NCBI GenBank assembly: GCA_028015205.1
Contig: CM051514.1
Span: forward strand, 37,836,150-37,900,149
Direction: 5' to 3'
DNA: 64,000 nucleotides
Source: Mytilisepta virgata
Lineage: Eukaryota; Mollusca; Bivalvia; Mytilida; Mytilidae
Under the pieces are notes generated by a model. It was not told the DNA's origin and searched no databases. It worked only from the letters and a program-made list of their open reading frames with translations. Position numbers and translations under genes: made by a program. The stretch's first letter is position 1; each line of letters opens with the position of its first letter. Positions 37,848-50,330 of this stretch are shown piece after piece.

Positions 37848-38397
37848 TACAGCAGTAATAAATTAATGGACTAAAGCGTCATACTTGCCGACATGCTACT
37901 GTACTAGTGTTTTAACAGTGCAGATAGTACTTTGTGTTATACCGAAGTCATCTATTCACAATTTAAATTTTATAATTTCAAGTTGTATTGTACATGATAT
38001 GTAAACATGAAGATCTAGCTGAATTTGTTTTTTTTTTTTTTTTTTTTTTTTTAATTTTATGTACATATATGCTACTTTAACCGAAATTGTTTTTATTAGT
38101 ACATTGTACATGGACTATAGGGACAGCAAATTTGTTGATGCATGTTATGTGCACATTTCGATAAGAATATCTCGTAACCAGTTGTCATGCTTCAAGAAAT
38201 ACCTCAAGAAAATAGAAATTTCGAAGTGTAAAAAAATAGATGTTTGGACTTAAAGAAATCAAAGAGTCATAAAAACAACAATGCCAGAGCGATACTCCCA
38301 AGATTTCAAACATTTTTGTTTTTTCTTAAATGCGAAAATACCTAGGATCGCATTCGAAAAGCAAAGACGAGAAATATGAAGATACCATGGATGATGT

Positions 38398-38656
38398 GGC
38401 GCCCCGGTGGCCGAGTGGTCTAGGTAGTTCGTCATGACTACTAATGATCACTAGCCTGTCAACACTGAAGTTGTGAGTTTGAATCTGTGGTGGGATGAGT
38501 TCGACTCCGATCTTAATTGATAAGGATTGCCAATTTTCCTACCGTAGGTTACTGGTTCTCTCCAGGTACTCCGGCGTCCTCCACCAATAAAAACTGGCAG
38601 CCGCGAAATACCCAAATGTGCTGAAAACGACGTAAACACCCACTAAACAAACGAAA
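38398..38656 (+). repeat. tRNA-derived SINE (family 1), second member, copy B
   Basis: Partner of 8662-8920, nearly identical. Confidence 0.78.
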
Positions 38657-41487
38657 TATACAAACCAGGTATGATGATCATCAGTATGTAAAGCTAGAAA
38701 TGAAATTAATTTTCTAGTACTCTTTCGGATGATTTGTTTACATTTTTCTTGTTTGGAAATTTTGAATTGTAATCTGCTGTATAAATACCGAATCGATAGG
38801 ACAGTAGTGAAAACCCATAAGACGAAGACAAGTTAATGGGAACAGTAATAGAATAAAAAAATAATGTAACCGAAATAATAAAAAACAAAATAAAACGCTT
38901 ATAACATACCAAATTAAAACGTAACAGGACAATACTAAAACACAAGGAATGTGAACTCCTATTTAATATTGTACATGCACCCGTTTTTGTTTTTTAATGA
39001 TGACATAAATATGTTTTATGACTCCATGTGGCAGAAAAGCAGTTAACGGACATTTTAAATTGGATAATAATTATGTTTTGAATCCTCTAGAGATGATCAA
39101 TCTACAAGATTACAATACATGGACTGCATAGTCCAAACATTTATCATGTTTGAAGTATTCAAATTGTTATGCAGTTTACCGTTATAGTTGAACGGGATTT
39201 GAAATTTTTGTTTTAATATGAATTCCAATGAAAAAAAGATACTGGTAAACAAATAAATGTATATAAGAAGCAAAGTAAAATCACTGAAGATAATAAAACT
39301 AAAACGTATTGATCGAAAAGATTGAAAGTGATCCGCTTGTCGCTGTACATTATAGTAGGATCCATGAAAGAGTGCATGGCGGTATTTAAAATGCTACTGT
39401 TTATGGTTCAATTGAATTGTGTAAATAACTATAGTTAAATATCTTGTGTACTTAATGTAAACATATATGTGTACATGGAAGGGTGTGTAACGTTTTTATT
39501 ATACTATGAGGTATGTCTAACAATTTTATTGTTAAATTCTCGGTGAGATAGAGATAAATTCATTATACATAATTTGAAATTAATATCCATTTGAAATCTA
39601 AAGAAAAAAATATCCTCTGACATTGATCAAGATTTGTATTTTGTATCATGCCAACAGTCAACAGTAAAACATACAAGTTTATATATACATGTATGACGTC
39701 GTCTGAGAGGTGAAAAAATTATTTGCAAGATGAAATATAACTGTCCATACATCATGTACATGTTTTAATTTTTAAGTTTTGATATTGAAAAGATCTTAAT
39801 ATTATTTAAACGATTATCTATTATTTTTTGTTGTTGTTATCGTAAGAGGTCGTTCTGCACCTTCAACATGGTATAAAACTGGCCATTTATTCTGCAATAT
39901 ACATGTACCAGTACATCTATAGTTCAAACATGTTTGCTATTAGGTTTTCGTAGTGCAACGTCAACATTTCATTTTCGCCCGTATATGTGCTTTGAATAAC
40001 TTTCTCTTTATCCCCTCCATCATATTGCAATTTTCAAAATTTAATATTCGTAAACTTCAATATCGAGGTTGCAAGGTGCTTATTTGGATTAAAAATCATT
40101 GGAAACGCTCGGACCAAGAAGAATGGAAAGCATGAAATACAAAAGCGTAATCAATTATCAAAAAACTTGTTTTGATTTCGTTTATTGGGGTTTAACACCA
40201 CTTTTGTAGCATTTGTATATTTTGTGGAGGTCGGTTATAATTGGTTGTAAAATTCAGAGTACTCGAAAGAACCATCGAAACTGGCCAGCCTCGGAGTTGA
40301 ATACACACTTCACTACGAATTTGATTCGAATTCAGAACCTATGTGTTCACATGCTAGTTTTCATTAACAGTTATAACGCACGTAGACAATGGACCTATAG
40401 GATAGCAAAAACGTAATAAACTTTTCTTTGAGGATTTTAATCGTTACCTATAAGAAAATTATAGCATTAAATAGTTAAGTATACCGTGTAAATGATATTT
40501 TGGTATATTGATACATGAACCAGCTAAAACATATTTCAGGCACATAGAGCGGTTTTAAGGAGATATAAGTACATTCCTCAGGTACAGTCATATATTAAAA
40601 CAATTAATTAAATGCAAGTATAATTAATATTAAATTATCCCAAAGGAATTTAATCCAATTGTGTATAGTGTAAAGTTCGTGAACTGCAAATTTCAATCCG
40701 AAGCAGTATTTGAATTTCGGTCACTTGGGAAGCTATGGCTATACAGCGGGTATTATCTTTGTGAGGTACATATAGCAAGCCACGGTATTGCTCAATGGTT
40801 CAGTGTACAAACATGTACATGTACATTGTATGTGTACATACATATCTAAAACATAAATTGTACAGAAAGTATCATAAATAAAGTTAAAAGTATTTCTATA
40901 TTTATAAAAGATAAAGATAACATCTTTTCTAATATACATATATTTCACTATGAATATTAGAATAAAAGATTAAGGGTATATATAACCGATTGATTATTAT
41001 GTAACGTCCACTGGCAGTTATTACACGCATATCAGGACAAGAAAGTTTAAGTTATATGAATATGAACCATGCTTGAAGACCCATTGGTAGCCTTGAGCTG
41101 TTTTCTGCTCTTTGGTCGGGTCTTGTCTCTGTGACACATTCCCCGTTTCCATTTTCTATTCTATCTGCACTAGTCAGAAACGCTGAGCCGGATTGTTAAA
41201 CGTTCTAGTTCACGAGATAACAGTCAAAATGAAGGCCTTCAGCCTTGATAGATTATATAAATTCCCAGCCGGGTCTTTGTTCTTACTTTTAGATGCCGCA
41301 TGCTTGGTGGAAAATGAGGAAATATCAATTTTAAAATCTTTGATTTGATCCAGATGCACACAAGGAGAGCATGCTACATTGACCACGAGACCACCGAGGT
41401 GGTTGTTTGAAATAACAAACCTAACGACAGTTAGTTATATGGTAGTGATAATGTTACTATTTTTTCTTCAGGTGTACGGTAAAAGGA
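38657..41487. other. Intergenic region, copy B
   Basis: Counterpart of 8921-11570: AT-rich, no coding exon seen, with a family-2 SINE near its end. Stretches around 39650-40900 differ from copy A by many small indels. Confidence 0.5.
40990..41407 (-). repeat. tRNA-derived SINE (family 2) with nested insert, copy B
   Basis: Fuller than its copy A partner: the tail region GATTATTATGTAACGTCCAC is kept here. The internal TTGACACATTCCCCGTTTCC insert is shared, so that nesting predates the duplication. Confidence 0.6.
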
Positions 41488-42510
41488 ATGACTCGAATAA
41501 TACGACGAACATGGATTATTCTTATGGTCCTATTGTTTTATACAATCTTAATGGTCATAACCATAGCTTCCATTAGCTTGATGAGTGACAATGACAGCAC
41601 TGGTTCAAAGCTGAGGCTTCTTGAAAGCAATATTCAGTCATCCAATAAGAAAAGAACAATCAAGAACTTTAAAATTCCCCGTTTTAGTAAAACTCAAGAG
41701 TTACTTCAGCGGGAGAAGTTACCACGTGTATATACATTTTCAAATGGTTCGTGGAAATTATCTGATGTATGCAAACCATTGACAGAATACATAGACGATG
41801 ATAACTTTTATTTAACTACAGCAAATTCTGAAGCAGGTTCAGTAAATCTGTACGTTCATAATCCAAAATATGACGCAATTTCCGGAACAATTCAAAAACG
41901 TCGGTCTTTTGAGTCTGAAAACGTTGATGCTGTTATCTCCATGTTAAGGAAAGACCAAATGTTATCGTTAATTGATATCGGGACAAATATAGGAATACAC
42001 GCACTTTCAGCGGCCTTACTCGGCAGACAAGTATTAGCCATTGATGCCGGAAAAGAAAATATCGAACATGTGTGCGCATCAATTCAGCATAATAAATTTA
42101 AAAATGTTGCTTTAGTTTATAATGCGCTTTCCGACAGTCATGGAAAGGTTAAATTTACACACGGAATAGAGGGGGACTTCGGATTAGCTCATGTTGATGC
42201 AGATGGTATTGCAACAAAAATGAATTCTAGGTTTGAGAAATATTTCAAAAACGGTATAACAACAACAACCGATGCTGTTAAAATGGATGACATACTTAGC
42301 CTACCTCGTTTAACGTTTTTTCGAAAATTTATTATAAAGATGGATGTAGAAGGATACAAACATCGAGTTTTGCTTGGCGCTAAGAATTTCATGAGGAAAA
42401 AACGTAACTTAGTCAAAGGAATCTTTATGGAGTGGCAATGGTTTTCCGGACGCGATGCTGAAAATACTATAAAAACATTAATGACTTGTTGGAGCCATAC
42501 AGATTTATAG
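41488..42510 (+). CDS. Membrane-anchored FkbM-family methyltransferase, copy B (C-terminally frameshifted, 340 aa)
   Basis: SAM-dependent methyltransferase of the FkbM group, probably Golgi- or ER-anchored because residues about 8-31 form one hydrophobic segment after a basic N-terminus (type II). It is a single coding exon; an acceptor (TTTTTTCTTCAG) lies about 15 bp upstream, so a 5'UTR exon is likely. Motifs: SLIDIGTNIGIHALSAAL (160-177, SAM-binding motif I), the following acidic LAIDA (183-187), and KMDVEGYKHRVLLGA (284-298), the typical FkbM block. Compared with copy A, 7 bases are missing at about codon 336, so the frame ends SHTDL instead of continuing some 35 residues to NWPKDVLWLP and a stop. 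The remaining coding sequence is readable to 42602. Activity is doubtful, since the lost tail is conserved between family members. Confidence 0.85.
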   Translation: MTRIIRRTWIILMVLLFYTILMVITIASISLMSDNDSTGSKLRLLESNIQSSNKKRTIKNFKIPRFSKTQELLQREKLPRVYTFSNGSWKLSDVCKPLTEYIDDDNFYLTTANSEAGSVNLYVHNPKYDAISGTIQKRRSFESENVDAVISMLRKDQMLSLIDIGTNIGIHALSAALLGRQVLAIDAGKENIEHVCASIQHNKFKNVALVYNALSDSHGKVKFTHGIEGDFGLAHVDADGIATKMNSRFEKYFKNGITTTTDAVKMDDILSLPRLTFFRKFIIKMDVEGYKHRVLLGAKNFMRKKRNLVKGIFMEWQWFSGRDAENTIKTLMTCWSHTDL

Positions 42511-42602
42511 GAACATATGAACTACTTAATTTGAACAACACAGATAACTGGCCAAAAGATGTATTGTGGTTGCCAAAGCACACGAACAACAAAAATGAAT
42601 AA
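42511..42602 (+). pseudogene. Out-of-frame C-terminal remnant of methyltransferase B
   Basis: In another frame this reads the tail GTYELLNLNNTDNWPKDVLW that ends the copy A gene, closing with TAA at 42600-42602. It shows the frameshift is recent. Confidence 0.8.
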
Positions 42603-43516
42603 AATCCGTTAGATTCGAATAAATGCATAAATAAGATATGTGTGTGTTGTTTAATATCTGGTAGAAAAGTGTAATGTTGATTGCCTTTATTATTATACAT
42701 TTATCAAGGTTGGAATACACTCTGGCTGTCACAGATCGAAGTGATTTTAGCAATTTTACGTTTTCAATCTCGGTCACAGTTGGTGCATTACTACCTGCAA
42801 ACCTTGATTCATTTAATGATTTTTTATTATTTAAATTACGACCCTCTTCAGTTTGTGTTTTGGGTTTCCTACCAACCGTAATTTGTTGTTCCTTCCCCAA
42901 AATCTTTGTATAATCCTCTTTAAAAATCAATTATTCCTCCCACATGAACAAAGTAAAAGTATTTGACAATTAAAAAAATAATTTGTCCCAGTAATTATAT
43001 TTATTTTCGTTTTGGAAATCCCCCGTTCAGAATCATTTCTAATATTTATAAACATTGCTAAAATGCTTCCTTTGGCGATTCAAAAATTTTAATGATGAAT
43101 TGTCCTATTACTAAGACATCCATGTTTTTCCAGTCACCAACTTCCCCTGTAATTGCATATACATTTACATTGGCTAGAGGTATAGGGGGAGGGTTGAAAT
43201 CTCACAAGGCATGTTTAACCCAGCCGCATTTTTGCGCCTTATGAATATTGATGCAAGTCCCAAATCTCTAACCGTCTATGAGTTTTGACCATTTATGTGT
43301 TCTGTTAAATATTCAATGTCGTTAAAATAGAAAATATACAGTATATTTTAAAATTTTATTTACAAATTTGTTCATAACCTCTTTTCACAACTTTAGCATC
43401 ACCCTAAAAATAACATATTCATAAAGACAAGAGTATACATTATTGCTGAAATTCTTTCTATATACAAGACAAAACGATGACACATGTAGTCCATCCTTTA
43501 ACAAGACATTAAACGT
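42603..43516. other. Intergenic region between convergent genes, copy B
   Basis: Counterpart of 12658-13860, but about 330 bp shorter. It has an extra short block near 42990-43035 absent from copy A. No coding exon seen; the frames at 42674-42930 are not supported because copy A breaks them. Confidence 0.5.
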
Positions 43517-46500
43517 TTACACATCCAGTTCATATGTAAACTGAATCTTGCAATCTTTCATAAGTTCTTTGTATTGTTTGTCAAAACGTTCGTTCTGTGA
43601 TACAGTAAACCAATTCTTCCAATCACCAACCTGTCCTGTAATACAAAAATATAATGATGTAAATTTAGACCATCAGTTCATTTTAGAATTAATTCTCTTT
43701 CATTCTGTCCTGAAACCGCACAATTCCTAGTGGAAAGTAAATATTCTATTCAAAATTCTGTGACAGTTTATGGTAATTTCACACAAGTATTAGCCTTTTT
43801 TTTACCCAGCCCTCTCATATTTTTAAAAAAATGCGATGATATTGTAGAATATAGCACGGGCAAGATTTTCACCCAAGACTACCAATGAACGTGCATATGA
43901 TTTTAAGGTTCCAGACTTTAAATTTAAGATTGAACCTACAGGTGTTAAAAAGCGCAAAGAAAGATTACATTTTATAGTCTTTAATCACATCTATATTATC
44001 ATTTTTCATCATCTTTCTTACAATCAAAACAACGTTAAGTACAATGTACATTTATTAAAATCTACATTATTATCAACCACTTCAGGAAGATTCCCGCTGA
44101 CTTTTGAATGCAAAAATGATGAATAGTGTCCTTCAGAATAAAGGTGATCTTGTGTCGTAAAATTGATCCATCGACACATAAATGTTGTTAGTTGCCAAAT
44201 AATGTGCTTGTTTCTAAATAAGCAATAGTGTGCACTTATAAAATACACATAAATCATAATGTTAATAATCGTGACAATTGACCATGAATTCAGTTAATGA
44301 TAAACTTGTGATGAATTGGAAAGCTAGTTTACTTTTCGTATCCAATCAATGCATTACCTTTTCGAAATAGTGTTGACTTCCCTGAATCATTCAAAAACGC
44401 CGTCGGGTCAGTTATGTTATTTTTTAATTGATCAAAGCTGCATTTCTCTGCAATCTTTTTTGCGAACTGTTCTGTGCAAGGAATGTCTAAGAATTTTGCT
44501 ATCCTAAGTACGTTTCCAGTAAGATCCTGTAAAGAAATGCAATATGCTGTAATTATCAATATGTGAGACGACTCTGCAAAGATTAAACATAAGAATACCG
44601 TAGTGACAAAACAGTGGGATAAGCCCGTTACATCGAACCCCAATGACAAGACAAACTGGTGAGAATGCAACATTACAGGCAAATACAACAACGATATACA
44701 TATATAGCTAACCGAATAAAAAGCATAAAATGAACTGAACATAGAATAAGACTGTACAGAAACTAAAAGAATTGTAATGTAAACTCCCACTAAAACCCAG
44801 AAGTGCTCGTGAACGGTAAGTATATGTATGTCTTGCTTCATTTAACATAACCTCGTCAGATCACCATCTACAACCATTTGATCTTAGATTTGTATTATAT
44901 AAACACCAAAAAAACATTGTGTACTGTTTCAATAAACAAGAATAGTGTCAGGATAGACAAGGGGAGATTTAGGTACCCATAAAACCGGTTAAACCCCACT
45001 ATTGTTCATTGTATATACCAAGTCGGACTATCCTGACTCTCTGTTGTGTTTATATTTATGTTTTAAATCTTTTATGTTATTTTTTGTCACGAGTTCTGTC
45101 CGTTGGGTATCATTGATTGATTGGTATGTTATTGCTAACCTTTCCTATTATCCATTTTGTTGTCTATATGTATTATAGACATGTATATGTAAGACTTTGC
45201 ATATATATATTACCATTTTACATTTCTAAATAACAGGACATGTCAGTAGAGGTAATAATATATACGTGGAACTTGGTCAATTCCTGTTGTGTTCTATAAA
45301 ATTCATACTTAGATTTCAATTTTATAATTATGCAGAGAATCATTTGTACTTATTTTAAACATTTCACTATATTGACAGGTTAAATGGTTGATGGATGGAT
45401 GGATTATTGTTTTACATCAAGTGGCAACCATTAATGCATATCAGGACGACTATGATATGACTATGAACCCTGCTTTAGGTTAGACCGCAAAGCTGAGCCG
45501 GATTTTTAACGTGTTCCTCACGAGGTAAAAGACCGCAGGAAGACGTATCGCACCAACCAGACACATTTTACTGACTCCGAGCTGACCAGTCCTTTGCTCC
45601 TACTCCAAAACGGAAAGGCAGCAAATACCAATGTTAATGTCTTTGGTTTGATCCGGCCATTATTCGAACCACTGACCATCTGCACTCGAGGCGTGCACCA
45701 AACCAGCAGTATCAGGTTTAGTGGAAAAGATATCTTCAATGTACAACAATAAATAGTATACTTACTCTTTTCATATTTTCATAATATACGGGTAAAATTG
45801 TCTTCTTATCTAACTCCTTTTCCCATTCCTTGGTATATTCGTACCAACCACCATATAACTGACCTGAATGAAACAGAAGCAAAAGCTAAATGTACATTTA
45901 TATACTAAATGTAATGAAAATTAATATTCGTATTTAACTGCTTGACTTTAATATAAAGATAAACGAGAAGAAAATTTGTTATGAAGAGCATAGGCGATTT
46001 AATCAAATTGAACATTAAATAATCACAAGACACATTAAGGATATAACATGTATTTCCTTATATGAATGTATACCAATCACTTATAATCCTTACCTTGATT
46101 GCCAATAATGGTTTTTTCGAAGAAATCTTCCCATGGGAGGTCTTTTTCACTCAATCGCTTTCCTTTCTGAAAGTTGTAAAGGGAAACAAAGAGATCTTTC
46201 GGATTTCTTTGAACATAAATTATTTTCCCAATCCCATTCCTAACTTGAAGAGGAAGATAGCGGTATGGCATGTGTGTCACGAGAAGTCTCGGAGATTCCA
46301 TTTTAATAATAGTATCTAAGCTTTCATTTATTTCAAAAAACGAATTTATCATGTTGTGGCTGTTGTATTGTGTAGAATTTGATAACAGCATCCCAAGGAT
46401 CTCATATGTCCAGTTTGTGCCTGAAATAATTCAAATAAACAAATCAAAACATAACAAACAAAAAGATGTACATGCAAAGTTATCTTATAAATTGTATCGC

Positions 46501-46930
46501 AAAATACCTCAATAAATTTGATGCACGGTATGACCATTTCCTTGACTGACAACTCATCATGTAATGATCAATTAATAAGCACAATCATAAAAAATCCAAA
46601 AGTCTAAAGAAGTCATCTAATGTTTTTTTCTGTAAATATAGGAATATTCACTTTAATCGTGACGAAAGTTCAGCTGCTCACACATAACAAGATACGTGTA
46701 CCAAACCTCAGTTAATTTAACGGAAAAAAAAATTAATATGGTATTTATGTTTACCTGCTTTTAGAAAGGAACACAAGAATACATCCGATTCCCTGCACTC
46801 TAAATCCCTTCTCTCTTGAAATTTTCTTTCCGAATCTGGGTATACTCCTGGAAATGGTGGCCACAGAAGACCATCGTACTCAATAGGTTTTCCTATTTTC
46901 TTGATCTCTTCAGATATCTTTGTAGTGTCG
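43517..46930 (-). CDS. Sulfotransferase (SULT family), copy B, exons 2-6 only
   Basis: Exons in order: 46930-46755, 46420-46094, 45863-45766, 44526-44358, 43635-43517, with the same lengths (176, 327, 98, 169, 119 nt) and phases as copy A and an intact frame to TAA at 43517-43519. The start exon seen for copy A at 20566-20588 has no counterpart, because the duplicated segment ends first at 50031. Unless a new first exon is used, there is no in-phase ATG. The PAPS loop reads FLKAGTNW here instead of FPKAGTNW, a change in a normally invariant Pro. MTHMP-equivalent VTHMP, YVQRNPKDLFVSLYNF and FRKGQVGDW are kept. It may be a recently silenced copy or a gene with a captured promoter. Confidence 0.8.
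45391..45708 (-). repeat. tRNA-derived SINE (family 2), copy B
   Basis: Partner of 15711-16045 in the same sulfotransferase intron, with several small deletions. Confidence 0.68.
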
Positions 46931-48264
46931 CTAATTGAAGAGAAAAAAATCGATTGTAATTATGCTGTTATTATGAGATTAAAAAAGGACATTGTTTTCA
47001 TATGTTCACCTGAACCACGAATTAAAACATTTGTCATCTAGTGAAAGTCCTCGAAAATTGGAAATATCAACATTGAGGATCTTCGAAAAATATTTTCACT
47101 GGACCACGAAAATACACATGTAAATGAAATAGCAGGTACTCCAACATAGAAAGGCAGAAATATTTAATGTTTCTAGTTCTGTAGAAAGCCTTTTCTTACT
47201 AACAATATCCAATCGTTTATTTATATCATTTAATTTTTCAACATTTAGATAAATATTATCAATCATGTATGCACATTGAAATATAAAACATAACAAACAA
47301 CATTGATTTTCTTGTATATCATTATTGTTATCTATTTGTTATACAAAATACAATGCCTTTTAGAATCTGTAGATTTTATCATCTTTTAAGATATACTAAT
47401 ATTGAATGAGATGTTATCTCATCAACACATACATCACAGTGTGGGAGCGGAAATGAACATGTTTTCTGTCAGTTGTTAAGTTGCGCTTTTGTATAGCAGC
47501 AAATCGGTCACTTGAAGGAAGATCGCTCATACTTAATAATAGTTTTTGTATTCTACACAGATTTTATGGAAATTTTAGGTATGTTTGCCTCCTTTGACAC
47601 TTGGCTGTTTACAGGCCTATAAAATTACATGAACATTTGTTCACTATGATTAATATCACTTTTATCAAGCTTTGATCACGATGCTTATTACATTTAGTGT
47701 TTGAAATTTTGACTTTAAAACTGAATAAGTAAAAAATGTTAAGAAATAAGAAGGTATTCTTTAGGTTATCCGGAAGTCAAATCATTTTTATACCCTAAAA
47801 CCAAATTTTATGGTTTTAAAATTATTTTGCATATAAAATGAAGTAAATTACTTGCAAACAAACAACACATCATTTTTCTGACTGTATAGGTGCTTGTATG
47901 TTTACTGTATGGGCGCTTGCAATTTTTTTATACAGTCACTTGTTGCAATATAATGTACTTGGACTATAATATGGGGTTATTTCATGAATATTAGGAAACA
48001 CTGTCCATAATAGAATGTAATATTCTACGAAGGGACATTATTTCCCAATTTTGTGTAATAGCGCCTTCATTGTATATCAAAGCAAATAAGACCTTCCAAC
48101 CAACTAAGAAAACTACCGATGAGCACTCAGTGCAATATCAGCGCTAATTTTTTGTTGTGTTTAACAAGGAATATTACATTGCTATACAACAACAATTCAT
48201 ATAGCGATAGAGTATTATGCGAATGATATCATAAAATAGTCATTTCGGTGACATAGAATAATTA

Positions 48265-48421
48265 TATAAGGAATTTTTCCAATTTTTGAACAGTTTATAC
48301 GATATAACCTGGTTTGGATCAATTTACGCATAATTAACCAGCGGCTTATGAATGCCATAAACTGGTCCAAACCAGGTTATTGAAGTATAACCTGTTCAAA
48401 AATTGGAAACATTCCTTATAA
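48265..48421. repeat. Inverted-repeat (hairpin) element, copy B
   Basis: Partner of 18470-18626. The arms still pair along most of their length. Confidence 0.65.
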
Positions 48422-49414
48422 TTTAATTTCTGAACAGAAGTACAATGATCCCTTGATTCAAGAATCAATAATGACATTGGACTTAATTTACAAGTGGCGG
48501 ATTAATTAAAGACCAAACCAGGTTATACGGTATAACCAATGTTGGTCTATACTGTTCATCCAATCAAATTAAATTAATAGACACAAATGGTTTTTGATAC
48601 TGGCTTTATCACGTTGAATATCGGTTGAGACGAAAGCGAGACATATATTCAAATTGATGAAGTCAATATTTAGTACATTAGTGTCTATTATTATTTCTCC
48701 TATTCCTGACGTGTTTAATCGGTGGGATAAAAATACATAATATCTTTAACCACTTCCCGGTGGTTAATATTCTACGTGGGAATTACCGCCCTTTTTTCTA
48801 CAGTTATTAGAACGATAAACTAGAGAAGTCCCGAAATGACCTCTATGTAAACAAACTACATAGAAACGACATTTTCTTGAGGTCTTTGTCGAAAATCATA
48901 GGAGAAACAGATTCTCCTTCAATTTACTCGTTATGGAATTACTCCACACTCTAAAGGCTCGTGTGTTGAAAATCAAAAATTTAACTATCTCGGGGTGGAG
49001 AAATTCCATAACTCACTCGTACCTGAAGGAGAATTTATATTTATTGGCGAAGCATCCGCTTTTGACGTCATAATGTATTGCATGATATTTTCGAGTGTCA
49101 TGAATACTGAAAAATGACTGACTATTACATCAAAAGGAAAAAGTGTGAATTGCCGATAAACTAAATTTCCAGACCTTTAGACATCAAAAGGAGGTTACTC
49201 AAATTACTGATATCTATATTTGCTATCCCCATGTGGGCCACGAAAATACAAACATTGAACAAAGAAACAAACACAAAGTCAATGATACAAAGTATTTATC
49301 AATGTAAAAGTCAAATAAGACAATTATATTTGTTATTCATACGTTATAAATGTACTTTGAGCTGCCTACTGGAGCATTAAGATTCAACTTGTAAAACTGT
49401 CTAACCAGGGTTTT

Positions 49415-49730
49415 ATCAGGGATAAGTTGATGTCATCACTTAGGAAATTTTACGGTCGTCATCATGAATTGATTGACCGTTACAGTGTTCCAATATCTAA
49501 GATGATGTTGGACCTGTTCCCACTGTCGTAACATTTCATGTACCTCCACCGATTTGTGACTACAACCGGATTGACTTTCTTGGACGTGTTGTTCATTGTT
49601 TTTTAGTTTTCAGTGTTTATTTGTTGTGCATGTGGTTGTTCATTTGTCTTTCCGAGTTTTGTCTATCTAATGGATTACGTTTTTGGATTGCTCCTTAGGT
49701 ATATTCGTCCTGTTTTATTACATTCGTAAT
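49415..49730 (+). repeat. Retroelement 3'-end remnant, copy B
   Basis: Partner of 19575-19850, with a longer middle block (GACTACAACCGGATTGAC) before the shared tail. Confidence 0.45.
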
Positions 49731-50031
49731 TACACGATGTGTCTTGCGAGCAACATGAAACCTTGAGTGTGTGTCATCCTCTGACGAAATATGCATTAAC
49801 CTTTTCACACGAAATACGGCAAAACTGTTTGTCTTAGCAAGCAGCTATACAAACCAAGTTTGTATTGTTTCACATTCATTTCAATATAGGGAATTAACGA
49901 GGCAACACAGGAAATTCGTATTTAACCTGAAGATTAACTGATCATTTTAGTATTCAAAATAAATATTATTTATAGGAAGGGACAAAGAAATCACGTTTAC
50001 AAAGCATTTGAAGAAGCCGTGTTGTACCAAC

Positions 50032-50330
50032 AATAAGTAGTTATGTATAGACAGTTAGCGGCCTTGAAGCTGCAGCAATTCCAGTTAGTTACGTCACAAA
50101 GGTTGAAGATAGCTTGTAGCAGACACCTGCTTCCATGACGTCAGACCAGGTGTGGGGGAAATCGATATGCTTCAAGTTATGGTCTATAGCTTGCTGCAAT
50201 TTAGAAATGACATTAATCTTTAAGTTGAGAGATTTCCTATAGCAGGTGCCCTTGTCGTAGTTAATAGCCTGCGGCAATTTTGACCTGTAATTAATTAGCT
50301 TAGCTCTTGTCATTTAAGTTTAAAGTAGAT
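50032..50330. repeat. Unidentified GC-richer block at the copy B boundary
   Basis: Noticeably less AT-rich than its surroundings. Contains related internal words: TAGCTTGCTGCAATTT, TAGCCTGCGGCAATTT and GAAGCTGCAGCAATTCC. A 74-residue minus frame (50089-50313) has no motif that I recognise. It looks like a dispersed repeat fragment; its position at the exact duplication edge is notable. Confidence 0.4.

Larger units (their letters stand above)
29876..50031. repeat. Segmental duplication, copy B
   Basis: Direct-orientation partner of 1-20161. It holds galactosyltransferase B, methyltransferase B and exons 2-6 of sulfotransferase B. It ends about 400 bp before the position where sulfotransferase A has its start exon, so that exon was not included or was later lost. 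Its left limit may extend before 29876, since copy A is cut by the window edge. Confidence 0.95.
47435..50031. mobile_element. Left part of the putative 17711-20413 transposon, copy B (right end missing)
   Basis: The left terminal repeat CACAGTGTGGGAGCGGA stands at 47435-47451. Collinearity with copy A holds to about 50031, where the sequence changes. I did not find the inverted right terminus further on. Confidence 0.4.
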
